A DNA stretch of 9,956 bases, taken from the NCBI GenBank assembly GCA_031418455.1, contig JANOXJ010000302.1, forward strand, positions 1 through 9,956, read 5' to 3'. The translations under genes and the position numbers were made by a program. The stretch is from JANNVZ01 sp031418455 (GTDB taxonomy: Bacteria; Bacteroidota; Bacteroidia; Flavobacteriales_D; Sanyastnellaceae). Of the stretch, positions 6,210 to 9,956 are shown one piece after another; the first letter of the stretch is position 1, and each line of letters opens with the position of its first letter. A model generated the notes under the pieces. The model saw nothing but the letters and a program-made list of their open reading frames with translations. It searched no databases and was not told the DNA's origin.

Positions 6210-8981
6210 ATGCAGAAAAAATTTTTAGAAGAAATAGCAGATAAGTTGATAGAAACTTATGGCACCAACTTTTCCAAAGTGGCAGTGGTGCTGCCGGCTA
6301 ACCGAGCCAAACTTTTTCTCAAAAAATATTTGCATCAAAAAATTAATGGTCCTTTTTGGGCGCCTCAGCTTTTTGTTTTTCCTGAGTTGGTGCAGTGGCT
6401 TAGCAATCATAAAATTGGTTCGCAGTTAAATCAGTTGTTGCTTTTTTACAATGCTTACAACAAAGTGGTGGCTGAGCCTGAGCCTTTTGAGCAGTTTGTA
6501 AAATGGGCGCCTACAGTTATCAATGATTTTAATGACATAGACCAATACCTTGTGGACAGCAAGGCGCTCTTTGTGAACCTTAGGAATATAGATTTTGTAG
6601 AGCAATGGAGCCTAAAGTCAGACAACCTTAGCCCAAGTCAGGAGCGCTATATTTCGTTTTGGGATGATTTAGGCAAAACATATTTTGAGTTGGAAAAACA
6701 ACGCAGTGCCTCGCAAGATGCATTTAGTTATGCTTCGCTTACAAGATGGTTGTGTGCGCATCCGCAAGCCATTCAGCAAAAGCTTGAAAATATGAACACA
6801 TGGTTTGTGGGCATAGCATCATTAACTCCTGCTGAGGAGGAAATGGTGAAGCTTATAGGCCTGGCTTCGCCCACCCAATTGCTATGGGATGCAGATGCGT
6901 ATTACACTGATGATGCTTTAAATAATGCAGGTTCTTTTTTTAGAAATTATGCTGCTCGCAATCATCTTAAAATTAATGCTGCTGATAATTTTAGCACTAC
7001 GCCTAAGCTGGTAGAGTTGCACCAAACTACCACACCTACAGGTGAGGTACTTTCGGTGGCCGCCAAACTGGCCATGCTTACTCCAGATGAGTTAAACAAT
7101 ACTGCAGTGGTGCTGGCCGACCAAAGTCTCACTGAGCCTCTTATGAGCGCTCTGCCTGCATTGCCAGTGCCCATAAATCTGGCTTTGGGCCTGCCTTTAA
7201 AAGGACACGCCATTAGCAAATGGATAAGTACGTTGCTCAAAATGAAGGCAACTAACAAAAAAGATAGCATACACTACACAGAGTTTTTAGAGTGGCTGCA
7301 TTTATCAGAATCACTTGGTGTGAGCCGGCACGAATTGGTGCAAATACGAAAAGAAATTTCAAATCGTGTCATGGTTTTTTTACGTCCTAAAGATTGTATT
7401 GGTTTGTTGCAAAAGCACTCTTCTACCGCTAAGTGGATGCACTTGTTTGAAGATGCACCACCCATGGAATTGATGGAAAAACTGAGGGCAGCTTTATATG
7501 ATCTGTTAGCGCTTAAAAATGAAAATGCAATTTTGCAAACAGCAATTGTAAAGCTGATGGAATGTATGGATGAGGTACTGAGCACGGTGCACAATCATGC
7601 ATTTACAAATACATTGGTAGGGCTCGAAAAAATTTGGCAATTAGTATCGCATGGCGAACAAGTGCACTTTCAAGGTGAGCCTGTGCATGGTTTGCAAGTG
7701 CTAAGTTTGGTAGAAACGCGCGCGCTCGATTTTCAAAATGTATTGCTGGTGGGTGCTAATGAAGACACCCTGCCAGGCAAGGCGCAAGACCAAACCTATA
7801 TACCATGGGACATACGCTACGAGTTAAAAATGCCTCTGCCAGATGACAGAGAGGCCATGTATGCCTATAGCATGTATAGGCTGATACAAAGGACATCTGG
7901 CATATTTATTTATAGTAGTTCTGTATCGTCAGATTTTAAAGGTACGGAGCCAAGCAGATACATATTGCAATTAAAAGATGAGCTGCCCGCGCGCAATGCA
8001 AGCATTACATGGAAGGAGTATAAACAACGGTTTGATGATGCTGCCACTGAGAAGGCAGTAGAGTCAATACCAAATGACGATTTTGCAAAACAACAATTAG
8101 ATAGTTTGTTTGCCTCCGGCATATCGCCCAGCGCTATTGGCAAGTATATAAAATGCCCGCTCGATTTTTATTACCGCTACATTATTGGGCTGGGCGAAGC
8201 AGAGCAGGTGGAGGAAAACATGGACGCGGCCACTTTTGGAAGTATTATTCACACTGTGTTGGAGGAGTTTTACCTTTCTTTTTTAAACCATTATCCAACG
8301 TTGGATGACATTCTAACTTTGGAAAGCGAGATTACAAACAAGCTGCAAGACGCTATTACAAAAATTTACTCCACGCATGAGTTGGCGGGTGGTTACAATC
8401 AATTAGCTGTGTCTATTGCAGAAGATATGTTGCTGCGTTTTTTAAAACACGAAAAGAAAGAGCTTGAACAGTATGCGCAGCAAAATCTGCAACCAAAAGT
8501 GGAAGGTGTGGAAGTAGGACTAACGCGAGAAGTGGATATGGCCAAATATGGATTGAGCAAACCAATAAAAATGCGCGGTAAGGTGGATAGATTGGATAGC
8601 ATAGCAGGCCGTTTGCGCATAGTGGATTATAAAACTGGAAAGGTGGACAACGATGCCTTTGAGATAAAGGAAAGTGAAGATGTTAAAGCATATTTTAGCA
8701 ATTGGAAAAAGGAAAAAATAATTCAACTCTTATCATATATCTATATGAAAGGTGCTGATGGGGCGAATCCGGAAAATATAGATGCAGCATTTTATAGTTT
8801 TATAAACCATAGCCGCGGATACACTTATCTTAACTCTAATGGACGCAACAGAGCTGAATTAATGGAGGAGTTTGAAAAGGGCCTCGTGCAGTGGACTCAA
8901 GCTGTCTATAACAGCGATTCTTTTGAGCACGATCCGGATAGCAAATACTGCCAGTATTGCCCCAAAACAGGCACTAATTAG
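6210..8981 (+). CDS. AddB-like protein with C-terminal PD-(D/E)XK nuclease domain
   Basis: 923 residues from ATG 6210; an upstream TTG at 6183 is less likely. Members of this group pair with an AddA-type helicase-nuclease to resect double-strand breaks. The N-terminus (VVLPANRAKLFLKKYL, 26-41) corresponds to the helicase motif Ia region of AddB, without a Walker A loop. LQVLSLVETRALDFQNVLLVGANEDTLP (positions 495-522 in part) is the degenerate UvrD-like motif. The nuclease domain starts at SPSAIGKYIKCPLDFYY (about 639-655), followed by FGSIIHTVLEEF with His681, GKVDRLD with Asp793, VDYKTGK with Asp806 and Lys808, and QLLSYIY with Gln839, so the catalytic core is complete. Cysteines 649, 914 and 917 match three of the four ligands of the AddB-type Fe-S cluster; the fourth is missing, as the protein ends CQYCPKTGTN. 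An addA-like gene is not in the window. AddB is the likely name, but no symbol is given. Confidence 0.9.
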   Translation: MQKKFLEEIADKLIETYGTNFSKVAVVLPANRAKLFLKKYLHQKINGPFWAPQLFVFPELVQWLSNHKIGSQLNQLLLFYNAYNKVVAEPEPFEQFVKWAPTVINDFNDIDQYLVDSKALFVNLRNIDFVEQWSLKSDNLSPSQERYISFWDDLGKTYFELEKQRSASQDAFSYASLTRWLCAHPQAIQQKLENMNTWFVGIASLTPAEEEMVKLIGLASPTQLLWDADAYYTDDALNNAGSFFRNYAARNHLKINAADNFSTTPKLVELHQTTTPTGEVLSVAAKLAMLTPDELNNTAVVLADQSLTEPLMSALPALPVPINLALGLPLKGHAISKWISTLLKMKATNKKDSIHYTEFLEWLHLSESLGVSRHELVQIRKEISNRVMVFLRPKDCIGLLQKHSSTAKWMHLFEDAPPMELMEKLRAALYDLLALKNENAILQTAIVKLMECMDEVLSTVHNHAFTNTLVGLEKIWQLVSHGEQVHFQGEPVHGLQVLSLVETRALDFQNVLLVGANEDTLPGKAQDQTYIPWDIRYELKMPLPDDREAMYAYSMYRLIQRTSGIFIYSSSVSSDFKGTEPSRYILQLKDELPARNASITWKEYKQRFDDAATEKAVESIPNDDFAKQQLDSLFASGISPSAIGKYIKCPLDFYYRYIIGLGEAEQVEENMDAATFGSIIHTVLEEFYLSFLNHYPTLDDILTLESEITNKLQDAITKIYSTHELAGGYNQLAVSIAEDMLLRFLKHEKKELEQYAQQNLQPKVEGVEVGLTREVDMAKYGLSKPIKMRGKVDRLDSIAGRLRIVDYKTGKVDNDAFEIKESEDVKAYFSNWKKEKIIQLLSYIYMKGADGANPENIDAAFYSFINHSRGYTYLNSNGRNRAELMEEFEKGLVQWTQAVYNSDSFEHDPDSKYCQYCPKTGTN

Positions 8982-8997
8982 GAGCTTTAAAATCTAT

Positions 8998-9016
8998 ACA
9001 GCCTCATTGGCTGTTT
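8998..9016 (+). terminator. Weak hairpin after the AddB-like gene
   Basis: ACAGCC (8998-9003) and GGCTGT (9009-9014) form a perfect 6-base-pair stem with a 5-base loop, 17 bases after the nuclease stop codon. Only three T follow, so as an intrinsic terminator it is weak. It also overlaps the candidate -33 element of lepA. Confidence 0.35.
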
Positions 9017-9040
9017 AAGCTAAGCTTAGCATTACTTTTG
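9007..9040 (+). promoter_or_regulatory. Candidate lepA promoter (TTG ... TAnnTTTG)
   Basis: TACTTTTG at 9033-9040 fits the Bacteroidota -7 consensus TAnnTTTG exactly. A TTG at 9007-9009 lies 23 bases upstream, at the long end of the accepted spacing for the -33 element. Transcription would begin near 9046-9048, leaving a leader of about 35 bases before ATG 9081. A 12-base palindrome lies between the two elements. Confidence 0.5.
9019..9030. repeat. Perfect 12-base palindrome upstream of lepA
   Basis: GCTAAGCTTAGC is its own reverse complement and lies between the candidate -33 and -7 elements of lepA. Palindromes of this length are expected a couple of times by chance in a window this size, so a role as an operator is only a possibility. 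Confidence 0.3.
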
Positions 9041-9080
9041 CAGCCCCATTTTTTGTGGGTTGTAAAGAATTTTTTCGAGC

Positions 9081-9956
9081 ATGAAAAACATAAGGAATTT
9101 TTGCATCATAGCACACATTGACCATGGTAAAAGCACCTTGGCCGACCGCCTGCTGCAGGTAACTAAAACAGTGGACGACCGCAAGTTGGTAGCCCAAACT
9201 TTGGATGATATGGACCTGGAGCGCGAAAAGGGCATCACCATAAAGGCCCACGCCATTCAAATGTTGCACGAACACAATGGCGAAAAATTTGTGCTCAACC
9301 TTATAGATACTCCTGGCCACGTAGACTTTAGCTACGAGGTGAGCAGAAGTATAGCAGCTTGTGAGGGGGCGCTGCTTATTGTGGACAGCACACAAGGCAT
9401 ACAAGCTCAAACCATTTCTAACCTTTACTTGGCGTTGGAACATGACTTAACCATTATTCCGGTACTTAATAAGTTGGATTTGCCTAATGCTGAGCCAGAG
9501 GCAGTAAAAGACCAAATAGTGGACCTTATAGGATGCGAGCGAGAAGATATTATACATGCAAGTGGTAAAACAGGCCAAGGAGTAGAAGATATTCTTGCTG
9601 CAATATGCGACCGAATTCCTGCTCCAAGTGGTGAAGAAAGCGCACCGTTGCAAGCCATGATTTTTGATTCGGTATACAACTCTTTCAGAGGAATTATAGC
9701 TTACTACCGCATACGAAATGGTGTAATCAAAAAAGGTGATAAAGTAAAATTTCTTGCTACCGAAACAGTATATGAGGCAGATGAAGTGGGCATAATGGGC
9801 CTTACACTCCAACCGCGCAAAGAGGTAAAAGCAGGTGATATTGGATACATCATAAGCGGTATTAAAACCGCTAGCGAAGTAAAAGTGGGTGATACACTCA
9901 CCCATGTAGACAGGCCGTGTTTAGAGCCTGTGCGCGGATTTGAAGTGGTTAAACCA
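9081..9956 (+). CDS. lepA: Elongation factor 4 (LepA), 3' truncated
   Basis: 292 residues from ATG 9081 to the window edge, about half of the usual 595-600. LepA is a ribosome-bound GTPase related to EF-G that acts on stalled or post-translocation ribosomes and in 30S biogenesis. The GTPase motifs are in place: AHIDHGKS (11-18), GITI (51-54), DTPGH (76-80), NKLD (130-133) and ASGKTG (160-165), the last with Gly where many LepA proteins have Ala in SAK. The opening MKNIRNFCIIAHIDHGKS and the LDDMDLEREKGITIK switch region are diagnostic for LepA rather than EF-G or TypA. Domain II begins near residue 190 (MIFDSVYNSFRGIIAYYRI). The ATG is preceded by a promoter-like TACTTTTG about 40 bases upstream. 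Confidence 0.97.
   Translation, partial: MKNIRNFCIIAHIDHGKSTLADRLLQVTKTVDDRKLVAQTLDDMDLEREKGITIKAHAIQMLHEHNGEKFVLNLIDTPGHVDFSYEVSRSIAACEGALLIVDSTQGIQAQTISNLYLALEHDLTIIPVLNKLDLPNAEPEAVKDQIVDLIGCEREDIIHASGKTGQGVEDILAAICDRIPAPSGEESAPLQAMIFDSVYNSFRGIIAYYRIRNGVIKKGDKVKFLATETVYEADEVGIMGLTLQPRKEVKAGDIGYIISGIKTASEVKVGDTLTHVDRPCLEPVRGFEVVKP

Noticed and set aside
8940..8981. Frameshift near the end of the nuclease gene explaining the missing cysteine
   Set aside because: Reading the last bases in the other two frames gives no cysteine at the expected distance.
9015..9905. Several open frames antisense to lepA
   Set aside because: They lie fully opposite a highly conserved GTPase gene and show no independent coding signals.

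Overview
The window reads as chromosomal DNA of a member of the Bacteroidota. The main reasons are a multi-PKD adhesin-like protein ending in a type B type IX secretion (T9SS) sorting domain followed directly by a PorP/SprF-family outer-membrane protein, an AddB-like protein of the Bacteroidota type without a Walker A motif, moderate to low GC, almost no Shine-Dalgarno sequences, and a perfect TAnnTTTG promoter element upstream of lepA. Class or genus cannot be fixed from what is visible.

Layout. (1) Positions 2-2578 (+): the 3' part of a large secreted protein with nine PKD-type repeats and a C-terminal sorting domain. (2) Positions 2634-3632 (+): a PorP/SprF-family protein, the usual genetic partner of type B T9SS cargo. 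(3) On the minus strand, read in the order 6167 to 3629: a small protein of unknown function, murB (peptidoglycan precursor synthesis), and a polytopic GT87/DUF2029-like membrane glycosyltransferase, spaced like one transcription unit. Its last gene overlaps the end of the porP-like gene by 4 bases, tail to tail. (4) Positions 6210-8981 (+): an AddB-like helicase-fold/PD-(D/E)XK nuclease, divergent from the small protein across only 42 bases. (5) Positions 9081-9956 (+): the 5' half of lepA (elongation factor 4), behind a 99-base intergenic region with a weak hairpin, a 12-base palindrome and a promoter-like element.

How the genes work together. The first two probably form a cargo and partner pair at the cell surface. 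MurB and the glycosyltransferase could both serve the cell envelope, though only their adjacency supports a link. The nuclease belongs to double-strand break repair and LepA to translation. I see no transposase, integrase, CRISPR array, tRNA, rRNA, phage gene or recognisable defence cassette. The window looks like ordinary core chromosome with a few details worth checking: two departures from expected family residues (glycosyltransferase loop, nuclease Fe-S motif), a TTG start in the frame of the preceding stop, and a broken cysteine pattern in the PKD array. I found no convincing undescribed system.
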